Assembly: GCA_039545355.1 (NCBI GenBank)
Contig: BCJJ01000005.1
Coordinates: forward strand, 743,008-807,007
Reading direction: 5' to 3'
Source: Trichosporon coremiiforme
Lineage: Eukaryota > Basidiomycota > Tremellomycetes > Trichosporonales > Trichosporonaceae
DNA: 64,000 nucleotides
The translations under genes were made by a program, and so were the position numbers. The notes under the pieces are model-generated. The model was not told the origin of the DNA. It saw nothing but the letters and a program-made list of their open reading frames with translations, and did no database searches. Positions 10,991-21,976 of the stretch are shown in pieces; within the stretch, counting starts at the first letter, position 1; each line of letters opens with the position of its first letter.

Positions 10991-13259
10991 TTACACGCGG
11001 TACCGCGCCGTCGGCTCGGGGAGGGGCACACTGCCCAGGCCGCCGCCAGCATCGCGCGACGCGACGAGGTTCTGCACCGTCTTCTGGAGCTCGACCCACT
11101 CGTTCTCGCGCGGCTGGACGACCTTCTCGCTGACGTCGTACACATAGAGCTTTCCGTCACTGCCTCCGAGTCCGACCTTGCGGCTCGACGGCGACTTGTC
11201 CCACGCGATCTTGTTCAGCGCCTGCGACGAGACCTGCGTCGACACGCTCGGCACCTCGACGTCCTGGTTCAGGTTCCACAGGTCGAACTTGCCGCTGCCG
11301 TCAACGGAGCCGAGGAGCGCAGGGTGCTGCGGGTGCCACTTGACGTCGAAGACGTAGTCGTCGGCCGACTCGAAGGAGTGCACCGGCCGCTCGCCGCCGT
11401 GCGCCGGCTTGCCACCCTTCGCGCGCCAGAGTTTCACTGTCCAGTCTACGCTTGAAGTGACGAAGAGGTCCGAGAAATCGATCGAGCCAGAGGACGGGTG
11501 AAAGTTGATGCCTGTGACGGGACCGGCGTGCCCGCGATACACGTCGTCGGCGTTCAGGCCCGCCTTTGCGCTCGCACGGTCGTACCTGTTCGCTTGGTAG
11601 ACCGAGCCCTCCTCCGTGCCGACCCAGAAGGTTGCGGTTTCGTTCTCCTCGAAGTCCATGCACGTGATCGATACCTCGTCCGTCTTGTTTGTCGGCGACG
11701 GCACCGTGAGCAGGAGTGCCTCCTGCGGCTGCGATAGCATGTCCGCCTGCCATGAGCATACAAGGCCGTCCGTCGACGTCGTGATCAACGAGTTGGCGTT
11801 CTGCGTACCGACTACCTTCATAGCGTAGATCGGATACGTGTGCCCAGAGGCGGACAACGGCGTCTTCAGCACCGGCAGGTGCTTGGCCCGCGTGTCCCAC
11901 AGGAGGACCTGACCGGAGTAGCTGCCTCCGAAAATGAGTGTGGGGTGGAAGGGGGAGAAGGTCACGGAAAGAATGTCAGACTGAAGGTTAGCACCAGCTA
12001 GGGGCAACCCAACCTACAGGAGAGTGGAAGACAAATTCTGGTCGCTCCAGAAGGTGCAAGTTCCAGACGGCAACGATGCCATCGGGGTCATTCGGGGCGG
12101 ACAGGTTGCGGTTGTACGACGCAACAGCGAGCTCCGGGAACTGATGGGTCAGTAAAGCATATCACCCGGATACCCACTTTTGGCGACCAATCAAGGTCGG
12201 TGACAGATCGTCCGTTCGTCCAACGATCGTCCGAGAAGGCACAGAACAGCTTGACCTTCTGTCCTTCGCTCTCATTGCTGCTGTCAGATGTCTTCAGGGG
12301 GACGAAAGCTCACAATCCGCCGTCAACACCAATGGTGTAGTCCTTGATGTAGTCGTATCCATCACTGAGGGCTCTCTGCACGATCCTGGAGCTTCCCTCG
12401 AGGAAGCTGGTGAAGTCGGGCGTGGCGAAGATGGCTTGTCGCTGCTCGTCCGGGAGCTGCTGCAGCTGCAGGCTGTCCGTCTTCTCCTTGAGCTCCTTCA
12501 GTTCCTTCTCCAGCTGCTTGCGCTCGTCGTCGAGCTCCGCAATGATGCGCGCCCTCAGCTCGTCCTCCGTCTCGCGGTTCGGGACGTTCCGCCTGTTGTC
12601 GAACTCTTCCTCGTCGTCTGACGTCTCCGTACCCGTGGAGATCATGTTCGTCTGGACGGACTTAGAGTACGTCTCTGGCTTCGCCGCCTTGGACGGCATG
12701 TCCCACATCTCCGTGTACATGTCGACATACTCGACCTGCACGGCGACCGATGCTGTCGGCGGCGCGCTGTCCCTGGGCAGTTAGCTTCGCGCATGAGTCG
12801 TTTAGCTCACTCAGGACCAATCGTCATGGATATGGGTCGCGACCCCAGGCCTCCCTCAGAGGGGCGCGCCCCACTTCGTGACGGTGTGCTGGGCACAGAC
12901 GCTGGTGGCGTGCCCGCATTGCTCTGGAGAGCAGATAAGCTGGCGCGTGACGGTCCGCCGGGTGTGTATGGCGACCCGGGTCTGTTAGACGCGAGGAGCT
13001 GGTCGACGAGGTCGTTGACTTCTGCTTTGCGGGTCGTCAATCCGAGTGCTGGTGACTGCGGTCTGTCAGCAAAGTGTACCTTCCCTGGCACTGGCGAGGT
13101 GGGAAGGGTCGCCTGATATCCAGCGGCAACAATACTCACGTCGGACGTCGGCCCGACCTCAGCTTGCGCAAGCAGCTTTTGGCGCTCAGCGCGCGCACGC
13201 CGTAGCTCTGCCAGGCGGGCCTTCTTCTCCTCGATCTCTTGCTTGCGCCGTTCGCCCAT
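10991..13259 (-). CDS. Cytoplasmic dynein intermediate chain
   Basis: Six exons on the minus strand (13140-13259, 12811-13112, 12314-12772, 12178-12280, 12018-12140, 10991-11980) encode 698 aa with consistent phases. The N-terminus (MGERRKQEIEEKKARLAELR) is the coiled coil that binds p150/dynactin and NudE. SKSVQTNM near residue 165 matches the LC8 light-chain binding motif. A Glu/Lys helix follows, then a WD40 propeller from about residue 280 (TDLDWSPKFPELAVASYN, SDILSVTFSPFHPTLIFGGS, VTSSVDWTVKLWRAKG). This chain links dynein heavy chains to cargo adaptors. Length and domain order match fungal and animal dynein-1 intermediate chains. The start at 13259 is the ATG directly before the canonical coiled coil; a further in-frame upstream ATG exists but adds non-conserved residues. 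Confidence 0.92.
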
Positions 13260-14040
13260 GGCCGGTGGTGATGTTGTCGTGACACGACGCTGGACACCGA
13301 TCGCGTCCAACAGGTGGACGCGTGAGGAAGGCACGTGGCGGAGGTGGAGGTTTCAGCGCATTAGTTTCGTCATTACCTCGAAGTCTAATGCGTCAGGCTA
13401 ATGGTGTCGTCAGGCTTTCAAAATAGAACGCCACAGTGTTGCTTCGCGGCGACTGTAACCGATCTGTGCCTGGGTGGTGGTGCAGAGACGCTCCGCAGCG
13501 CGAGAAGTGATGCAGTGGCTTGGACGGAAGGGGCGCTCAGATAGACGTCTGTAACGGGCAGCAGAGGCGGACAGAGCAGAGGGAAGGCCGCAATGCGCAA
13601 TGGTGTGGGCTAGTGGTCGGCTTTGCATCGCCGACTAGCCTCGGGCTCTCGGGCTGAGTCAGGCAACTAGCCGAGGTCTGCGTTCATTCGCGGGGTCTGC
13701 TTTGGGCCAGCGAAAGCCCCTCAGTTGTGTTCAGCTACGGTGAGAACGACGGGAATGGGGGGGAAGAGCGGGGCCATGCATGTATTTCAAAAGAAGTGTG
13801 TCACCAGGCTCCGGCAACGTTGCTCGCTGCGGACAAGCTGGTCATGAGGGACGGTGAGAGCTGAGCTGAGGGTGACAACATTCTCTGGCGCTGATAGGTG
13901 AGTCAGTGACGCAATTTCGGAAATCCGCCCGCAACCCCGAACCACCCCAGCCAACCCTTATATACCTCCAGCTTCCCACCTCCTCTCCCTTCTTCTCAAC
14001 AGCTTGTGCTACCTGTCCACCATCAAAACAGCTATCCACA
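13260..14040. other. Divergent intergenic region, dynein intermediate chain / SOD2
   Basis: 781 bp containing both promoters. The SOD2-proximal 80 bp are CT-rich with a TATA-like site (listed separately). I see no gene in the rest. Confidence 0.5.
13957..13965 (+). promoter_or_regulatory. TATA-like element and pyrimidine-rich leader of SOD2
   Basis: CTTATATAC lies about 80 bp before the SOD2 ATG and is followed by a long CT tract (CTCCAGCTTCCCACCTCC and on), a layout common at strongly expressed fungal genes. The ATG context (CCACAATGG) is favourable. Confidence 0.5.
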
Positions 14041-15081
14041 ATGGTTCTCGCCCGTGCCCTCCCCCGCGTTGCTATCCAGCAGACCCGCGCCTTTGCCGCC
14101 GTCCGCGCCAAGCACACCCTTCCCCCTCTTCCCTACGCCTACGATGTGAGTCACCGCGATGCGCCTAGCTTGTTTACAGAAACTGACCACTGCTCCTTCC
14201 TCCTGCCCACTTGGACTCTACTCCTCTTACCGCTTCTCCATGCACTGTGACTATGGCCGCCATTACCTTCTGACGCTGTCGGATGCTTGAACATACAGGC
14301 GCTCGAGCCCTCGATCTCGAAGCAGATCATGACTCTCCACCACGACAAGCACCACCAGACGTACGTCAGTGGCCTGAACGCCGCCGAGGAGAACCTCCGG
14401 AAGGCTCAGGCCGAGGACGACGTGCCCGCCCAGATCAACCTCCAGCCCGCGCTCAAGTTCAACGGCGGTGGTCACATGTAAGCTTCCGTCGTGTTAGATA
14501 TAGCTGACGGGCAGTAACCACTCGGTCAGTATTTCCTTGCTTGTGCCGCGCTGTCTGGAGCACTGGAGGGCGACTTAGCTGTCCTCAGGCTGCCTAGATA
14601 AGATTGACAGCCGCGGCGCAGCAAACGAACCGTAGAGCCGCGGAGTGACTAACCTTGCAGCTCTTCTGGAAGAACCTCGCCCCCACCGGCTCCAAGGAAA
14701 CCAGCCCTCCCACCTCTGGCGCCTTCGTCGAGCAGATCAAGAAGGACTTCGGCTCTATCGACGAGCTCATCTCGCAGATGAACGCCAAGACTGCCGCCAT
14801 CCAAGGCTCCGGCTGGGGCTGGCTCGGCTACGACCCCAAGGCCCAGCGTCTCCAGATCATCACCACCCCTAACCAGGACCCCCTCCTGACCCACGCCCCC
14901 ATCATTGGCATTGACATCTGGGAGCACGCGTGAGTCTTTCAAGCTAGCTTGTTACTGCGCTTAGCTGACATCCAGCTTCTACCTCGACTACCAGAACGTC
15001 AAGGCCGACTACCTCAAGAACATCTGGAAGGTCATCAACTGGGCTGAGGCCGAGAGCCGCTTCGGCGCTGCCTCGGCTTAA
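14041..15081 (+). CDS. SOD2: Superoxide dismutase [Mn], mitochondrial
   Basis: Five exons (14041-14145, 14299-14477, 14515-14524, 14661-14929, 14976-15081) encode 222 aa. The third exon is only 10 nt and is required to build HINHSLFWKNL. The first 25 residues are Arg/Ala-rich without acids ([20 protein letters not shown]), a mitochondrial presequence. Metal ligands of the Fe/Mn-SOD family are visible: His in [13 protein letters not shown], His in HINHS, and Asp and His in [15 protein letters not shown]. The enzyme converts superoxide to hydrogen peroxide and oxygen in the matrix. Length matches fungal MnSOD. The first intron is 153 nt, the others shorter. Confidence 0.97.
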
Positions 15082-16049
15082 GCGTCGTGGCTCATCTGTA
15101 GTCCAGCTGAAGAAGTAAATGCAACAGTTGCTAAGTAACGACGCGAGCGGCGCGCGGCGAGCGAAGCGAGCGCGAGCGTGGGCTAGCCCGCGGATAAAGG
15201 CAACAGGTAGCAAGTGCCGGAGGTAGGACAGGATCGGACCGAGTGGATCGGCCAAGCGGATCAGACGTTTTTCGACTAGAGCCTTCTTCAGCTCATCGAC
15301 GGAATGGCAGAGCTAGCAGTGCTGACCGCAGCTTGGTGATCATATTGATCGCTTGCTATACGGCATCATTGGCATGACTGCAGCGGACCGCAGCTGACAT
15401 GATCACCAGAATCTACTCGCTGAGCACCAGACGGTCATGATGCGCAGAAGAGCTGATGCGTGCTGACTGTACTAGCTCTACTCACGCGAGGGAAGGGCGA
15501 GGGTCGCAACGCACTCACAATGACGTCGCGACGATCCACGAATGAGCGCACACGACCCCTCTTGCGGATCGCGGAGCGTAGTGACGCGCCAAAGGATAGG
15601 CGTCCGCGCGGCGCGGAGGTTGTGTGTTCCGAGCGAGGGCGCGACGGACGCGCGAACGCTGCGACTCAGCGGGGTGACGGACCGGCGGCGCAGCGGCATA
15701 AGGGCAACGTGAGGGCGACAGGGCAAGGGGCGTAACAGAGACGCAAGATGAGGTCATGCAGCGCCCAACGCAGACACATAAGAGCGGCTCAATGCTCTCA
15801 TCCCCTCTCTCTTCTTCATCAGCCTCCACCCACTTACACACCTTACTTCGAGGTGTTACGACGTCGTCTCTCGGAGACACTATCACCACGTCGCGGAAGA
15901 CCCGCAACCGCAAGCCCAAATCTCGGCCACACAAGGCGTTCAACTGCCAGCGAATTCAGAGAAGCCAAGCGCCGGCACCTCCCTCGCCCTCTTCGCTTCG
16001 AAGACCTCGGATTGACTCGCTCGTACAGTTCCAGCTGCGACTGTTAAAC
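15082..16049. other. Intergenic region with inverted repeat and GCGAGC-rich stretch
   Basis: 968 bp between two plus-strand genes. It holds a GCGAGC-rich stretch at 15141-15178 and an inverted repeat at 15334-15343/15399-15408 (see findings). An open frame from 15756 is in frame with the next gene's first exon, so that gene could start earlier than annotated. No RNA gene is seen. Confidence 0.5.
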
Positions 16050-16626
16050 ATGCTGTCAAACGTGACTTGGACCGCGGCTCATGATGTACGTTCTAAACTC
16101 CTCGCCTCTCCCTCTCCCTCCCCTTCCTCTCCACCCCCTTCGTCCACCCCCTTCCTCTCTCTCCTACCTTTCCCGGCCCCACCTTCTGTTCCTTCACCAC
16201 CAGCTCCTCGCAAAAGCTTAGGCGTGGAAAGCATCAACTAACCCCAGACCGCCCTCCTGACCTCTCTCGTCTCTTTGGTCCTCGCAAACCGGCGCGAGGT
16301 GTACCGCGCCCCCGGCTTGTCTGACGTCGCGAACAACGGCGGGTCGCGCATCAACCAGCGCCTTTTGCTCATGCTGCGCAAGATGTGCACCGACTTTTCG
16401 AGAGAGGGGGCTCGTTGACGAGCTTGTGCGGGCACAGGCTCAGAAAGGAGGAGGTAGACGGAAGCGCAAGTCTGAGACGGAGCCCGAGGACGAGCGTAGA
16501 GTCGAGGTCGAGAAGAGTGAGAAGAGGGAGAAGAAGAAGAAGAGTAAGGATGAGAAGAGGGACGAGATCCTCCGTGGTGACCGCGAAGAGGACGAGACAG
16601 AGGTCAAGCCCAAGATCGAGTACTAA
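16050..16626 (+). CDS. Small charged protein, possible Myb/SANT-like N-terminus; reading frame broken by 1 nt
   Basis: Exon 1 is 16050-16085, exon 2 begins at 16248. The frame opens TWTAAHDTALLTSLVSLVLA and continues through SRINQRLLLMLRKM, a Trp-plus-helices pattern recalling small fungal Myb/SANT-like domains; this resemblance is weak. It then meets TGA just after a run of five G (16406-16410). One base further along, another frame continues smoothly through LVDELVRAQAQ into a Lys/Glu-rich tail ending KPKIEY at 16626. With a four-G run the product would be about 137 aa. No intron consistent with splice consensus repairs the frame. It ends 27 bp from the end of RAD2 on the opposite strand. 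The upstream in-frame ATG at 15756 gives an alternative longer N-terminus. Confidence 0.6.
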
Positions 16627-16653
16627 TACAACATTTGTTCATATGTATCTATG

Positions 16654-19600
16654 CTACAACTCTACGTAGTCTTCGTCAGAGGCTGCGGCCTCCGAGGCCG
16701 CATGCGACACCGCCTTTGAGCTCGCGCGAGACGAGGCGGCCCTGCTCCCGCCACGTCCGCGGCCACGGCCCCGCTTGACGGGAATGCGCTTGCGCTTCTT
16801 CGGCTGCACCTCCTCGAGCGGCTCGTCGTTCGCGTCAGCGTCCTTCACGGCTGCCGCAGAGCCCGACGCCTTGCGCTTCGTGGCAGCTGGCGCCGGCTCG
16901 ACCGCCTTCATCATCTCCCCCAATTCCTCGGGCTCCTGCCCGCGCGCCTTGGCCTCGGCCTCGCGGAACTCCTTGATCACGTTCAGCAGCCGCTTGCTGA
17001 CGTTGACTTGCCGGCGGCGCGGGGCGTAGTGTCCCACTCCCGCTGTTGCGTCGAAGAACGGCAGCAGCGTCTTCTGCTTCGCCAACCCGCCCTTGCCGCG
17101 CTGCGCGATGCGCTGCACAATCGGCGTCAGCTCATCGTCCACCTTCGAGATTGACCAGGACAGCTCCTCATGCAGGAATCTGAGGTCAGCTATCGCGGCC
17201 TGTGTTAGCGAGCTGAGACTTACGTTCGCAGAGCCTGGAGTCGGGGGAAGCCCCAATGGAAGGGCTCATCACTCTCGTCGGTTGTCGGATATAGATACGC
17301 CTCGCGCACCTGCGGATTCGGCCAGTCGCTGAGCAGAAAGATCGAGCCGGAGAACCGCTTCTTCTGCGAAGAGTTAGGCAACGTACACAAGATGACTCAC
17401 AAAGTTGCGTTTCCACTTGGTGTCCGCTTCGACATCCAGGTCTTGCCCTCGCTGCACGCGGTTCCACCACTCCTTGAACCTCAGCAGTCCGTCGGGGCCA
17501 GGGAAATTCGCCAACAGCTCCAGAGCCAGCACAGGGCCGATACCGGGCAGACCAATCGTGTAGTCCGAGCCCAGAAGGTACGACAGCGAGATGAGCCTCT
17601 CACGCGTGAGGGAGAGCTCGCGTTCGACGTCCGCCGAGAGGATACACTCAGCAAACTTGTTGTCGTTGAAGATGTTCTTGAAGCACTGCGTGCCGCCGAA
17701 CAGGAACACATCCGAATCGTCGGTGATGATACCATCGACGAGCCCGAGTTCGGCGAGCTTTGCACATTGCGCCTCCGCCTCCATTGGCGCCGTGATGTAG
17801 GGAATGCCGAAGTGACGCAGGAGCGTCTGGATCTGAAGGACCATCGCCTGCGTGATCTCGTCCGAGTCGCGCATGGCAGCCTTTGTTTGCGTGTTCAGCA
17901 CCCGGATTTCTTCATCGATCTCGGTGCGAACGTCGGTCAGGTCACGGCCCTTGATCTGGGCAAGGAATCGGGCGTAATCGTCCTCTTCGTCCACCATGTC
18001 GACAGGAGCCATTTCGCCATTGTCACCAGCTTCCGAGGGTGCTTGGCTCTGGTGGCTCTCGATGGACTGCATCGACATGTCGCCTTCTCCATCCTCCCCT
18101 GCTACTCCCAGCTTCCGGCGGACTGGAGATGGCGAACGAGACCACTCGATGGCTCCTTCGTCCTCTGACTCGTCGTGCAACGTCTCCACTAAGGGTGTTT
18201 CGGGCGCCTCCGTTCCCGAAGCAGCAGCGGAGTCAAACTCCGGGGAGCTCTGGCGGGGAGAAGACGGGGAAGGCATACCTCTGTCGTAGGCCGGGATCGG
18301 CGAATAGGGTTCCACCGGCCCAGGCGATGGAGAGGGTGCTCGCCTGTTCGGCATAGGCTGCAGGTTATCAGGCGACGATTCCTCTGCCGGCGATGGCGTA
18401 CGTCCACGAGCAGGCGCGGGCGCGCTCTTTGGAAGATCATCCTCCGCCTCTGGCGTAGCCTCGCGGATAGGAGCTGGCGTTGGCTCCTTGCTAGGCTCAA
18501 CAGAAACCTCTTCAAAGTCGACTTCACTCTCGGAGGTCTCCTCGGGCGACTGAGGAGGAGGGGGCGGCTTCGAGGCGGCAACAAGCTGTGCCGCTGAGAC
18601 CCTGGCTGGACGCGGGGGAGGCGACCTGGCACGGGGTTGTTCCGGTCTTGATGCGGAAATGAGTGTAGCCGCAGACCTCATCGGAGACGACGCAGATGCA
18701 ACTGCCTGCGATTGGGAAGCGGGGACAAGCTGAGCCGCAGTCTTCGGCAGCGCGCTGGTCCTCCTCGCAGCAGCCAAAGCAACATTGTTGATGAAGTCAC
18801 TGGGCTTGCGACTCGACGACGCCACGGCATTCAGAGCAGCGTTACCCTGGATGCTCTCCTGAACAAGGTTGTTGAACTTGTTTGCGTCATTGAGAGGCGC
18901 GGTGTTCCTTGCTTGTACGGGGGCGCTCCCAATCACTTCGACCTCTTCGTCGTCGCTCTCCACTGCGATCGGCTCTGGTTCTGGAGTTGGACCAGAGCTA
19001 GGGGTGACATCAACCTCCTCGAACTCGTCGCTATCGCTGTCACCGATTTCGGCCACCTCGGCAGGCGGTGTCTCGGCCCTCTGTATTCTACTCAGCGCCA
19101 GAGCTCGTGCAAGAGAGGGATCGGGGGTCTCCTCATCAGAACCGAACTCCTCCTGCTGCAGCGCCAGTGCCAATGCCTCGTCATTCGCAGTCACGTCGAC
19201 TTTCGGCTCGGGAGCGTCCTCTGCCTCGAATTCAATGTCGTCCGCCACGTCAAACAGCGGAGCAGCCCCGGGTTCACGAGCTTTGCCGAACGATGCCACC
19301 TTCTCTTCCTTCTTAGGCGGCGGTGCGTATCGGCGAGCTATCGCTTCCAGAACTTCTTGCCTCCTGTGTCTACGCAGGTCGTCGTCTGGCAGAGGACGAT
19401 ACCTGTTAGGTCAGATGAGAGTCGCGCGTCGTACCTACTCTTGAACCTCCTCGATGTCGCTGTCCGAATCGTCATCGCTACTCTCTCGCTTGATGGGCTG
19501 CTTCCGCCCAGGCCGCTCCGGTGTTTCCGGTTCAAGAACGATTGGCTTCTCCTTGGTGCCTTCTCTGATTCCGAGGGCCCAGCCACCACCCTCGTCCTCG

Positions 19601-20832
19601 TTCTTCTTGACGAGAACGTACTCTCGATTGCGTTCCGCCGCAATCTTGACTGGTATGGTCAAGTGAGCCTTGCTCACCATGTCGGTTACGGTGAGCAGCT
19701 GCTGCGTGAGAGCGTTGCGCTGTGATAGATGCTTGATTTGCGCCTTGGAGAAGTCGAGGGCGGTAGGGGCGGCTCGAAGCATCTCCGTGAGACGCTTATG
19801 ACTCTGCTGCCGAGACTTGACACGCAGATCACCGATGATTTCGTACTGCACTTCCGTGGGCAGCGCACGGAATTCTTCTGATTCCACATCGAAATCCTCA
19901 GGCCGCATCTCGTCGATGAACTGCTTCAACTCTTCTTCGGTCGCGAGACGCGCATCTGGCCGCTCTTCAGTTGACGTCGTTGGCATGTCCGCCTCGGGGA
20001 GATAATACCGGTCGTAGTTCTTGAAGCGCTTCCTGCGCTGCTCGGGTGTCTCTTCGGCTGGATTCACGGGCCCTGCGGTCAAGGAAGACGCAGCAGTATC
20101 GGTAGTTCGGGCTGGAGGCGGTGGTCGACCCTCCAGCTGGTCCAGATATACCGCATTCTCTGGAATCGTCTCTCCGCCCCTTGCTTCGTACTGATCGGCG
20201 GCGATCCGCGCAGCGCGAGCTGCTTGGGCTCTGGCAGTCAGTTGACGCCGCGTCTCTTTCAACTCACTCTTGGGCGACTCTCACGGCCTCTCGGCGCATC
20301 TGTGCCGCAAGGAGCTTCTCTGCCATCTTTGCATGGTTGAAAGCTGCACCGACTTTCCTGCGCTTGCGTTCGGCCTGGAAACTGTCAGCTTGAACTCATC
20401 ACACGGCCAGCTAGACCTACAATCGTACTCCGCTTCAGAGCCGGCGCGCCGCCGTCGAACACGAACACAGGCTTAATGCCATGGAACAAGAGCTTGTTTA
20501 TTCGCCGTAGAAAACCTGGGGTCAGCAAGAACATCATAAGTATCGGAGCAGCTTACCTAAAACATGCGCGTTAACTAGCACGCGGCCCTCCTTGTCCCGC
20601 ATAGTTGATTGGAACTGTTGTCAGCTACTGATCGGAGAAATATGAGGGAGCTGCCTAACTTAGACTACGAAGACATATATCCAAACATAGAGCCAACCTC
20701 CCCTCCCCTCTCGTTGCTTACCTGGTACAGCCAGATGGAGCTGTCGATAGCGAGACGCTTCCCCTCCAAGCTCTCGATCTGAACCGGTCGCCCGACCGGG
20801 TTCAGCAGCGACCACAGTCCCTTAACACCCAT
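16654..20832 (-). CDS. RAD2: DNA excision repair endonuclease Rad2/XPG
   Basis: Eight exons (20722-20832, 20557-20614, 20421-20515, 20268-20374, 19439-20230, 17401-19402, 17224-17363, 16654-17179) encode 1276 aa; phases agree throughout. The XPG-N nuclease half is at residues 1-95 ([35 protein letters not shown]). The acidic spacer contains two ubiquitin-interacting-like helices near 462 and 485. XPG-I follows near 915-965 ([28 protein letters not shown]), then the helix-hairpin-helix near 1000 ([14 protein letters not shown]). QKTLLPFF at about 1137-1144 is a PCNA-binding (PIP) box, and the tail is a basic NLS ([17 protein letters not shown]). Rad2 makes the 3' incision in nucleotide excision repair with TFIIH, whose SSL1 subunit is encoded in this window. 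Confidence 0.95.
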
Positions 20833-21976
20833 GGCGGCGGGGTGCTTCGGAGGTCACGGTGTTCGAGATCAGCGAGACTAGACTGTCTGTCTCCAATCCT
20901 TGTGCTGTAGTCGGTGAGGGCGGAGCGGAGTTGAACGAACGAGACGGTCACGACAATTTCAGACCTTCCTCCACTCCGCGGCAAAGCATCGATGACCGCA
21001 TCGATCCAGTCAACCGGATACCCACGTGATGTTGCCACCGACTTTTGGCTCCGTTGTATGGTATGCTTGGTGGTCAACTTTGGCTAGGTGCGACACCTGG
21101 CAGATCTGTGCAGACGGCTAGCTGGGCGCTAGGTAGGCTGGGAAGCTCCTGGCGTCGCACTCTAATCCATGGGCTAATGCGGATTAGGCAGCCCTCATTG
21201 GGGTCTTGGGGTGTGTGTGCTTGTGTGTTATTGGCGGAGGGGTTGGGATTACAACTGGAAACGCTGAACACTTGCAGGGTCTAGAGCAGTGAGTCAGGGT
21301 CCGGCAGGCGATCCGCTGATCTAGACTTGAGAATTCCGCTCGCTTGCCTTCAAGCTCTGGTCACCGCTCACAGCCGCCGCAGAGCCGCACACCCGCCCGA
21401 AGAGACGCTCCTGCAGCCATGCTCCGGTCGCTCCAGGCAGGGCAGAGCTATCACCTGCGCAGAGCTCAGGGCTCAGGAAACCAGAGCCGTACCTTGCCCT
21501 CATGGTCCATACGGCTCACAGCTCATGGCTCCAAGCTCCAGCCCAGACGCCATCCCAGACGCCGACCCGAATGACAACTGATGACACCTCTCAGCCTGAT
21601 TTCGTTCTCATTCTTTTCCTGCACTCGACTGACGACACAATTCATCCTCCCTCCCTCCTCTTATCTTTCCTGTCATCTTATCCCCATTGGAACCACCACC
21701 GACAGCCTCGTCGCCTGTGCTGCCTTTCCTCCGACCGTTGTCCCCTCCTTCCTTCCTCGCCTGCGACGAGCACACACAGAGCTCGTCGATCGCTCAGGCC
21801 CCTGTCTTTTTCGTTGCCTGTTCCGCCCCCGCGGCCGCCCCCCGGCCGCGGCATCCTTTGTGCGCGTATCGCTGGCTAGATCAATTCACGGCTTGTCGCC
21901 TGTCGGCTCCCTCCGTCGCCGTCCCGACCCGCCGCGCTGATCATCCACTATACAATCCTCCGATTATCGATCCACC
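20833..21976. other. Divergent intergenic region, RAD2 / lipocalin-like gene
   Basis: 1144 bp. The right half is pyrimidine-rich (21590-21760), as expected for a promoter and leader of the plus-strand gene. Open frames here (up to 125 aa) are low-complexity Ser/Pro/Arg frames without family resemblance. No RNA gene seen. Confidence 0.5.

Noticed and set aside
15157..15180. GCGAGC-rich stretch as an origin or hairpin
   Set aside because: It is a direct, not inverted, repeat and cannot form a stable stem by itself.
17392..19725. Two long plus-strand frames (258 and 337 codons)
   Set aside because: Both are antisense to RAD2, and the second crosses a RAD2 intron.
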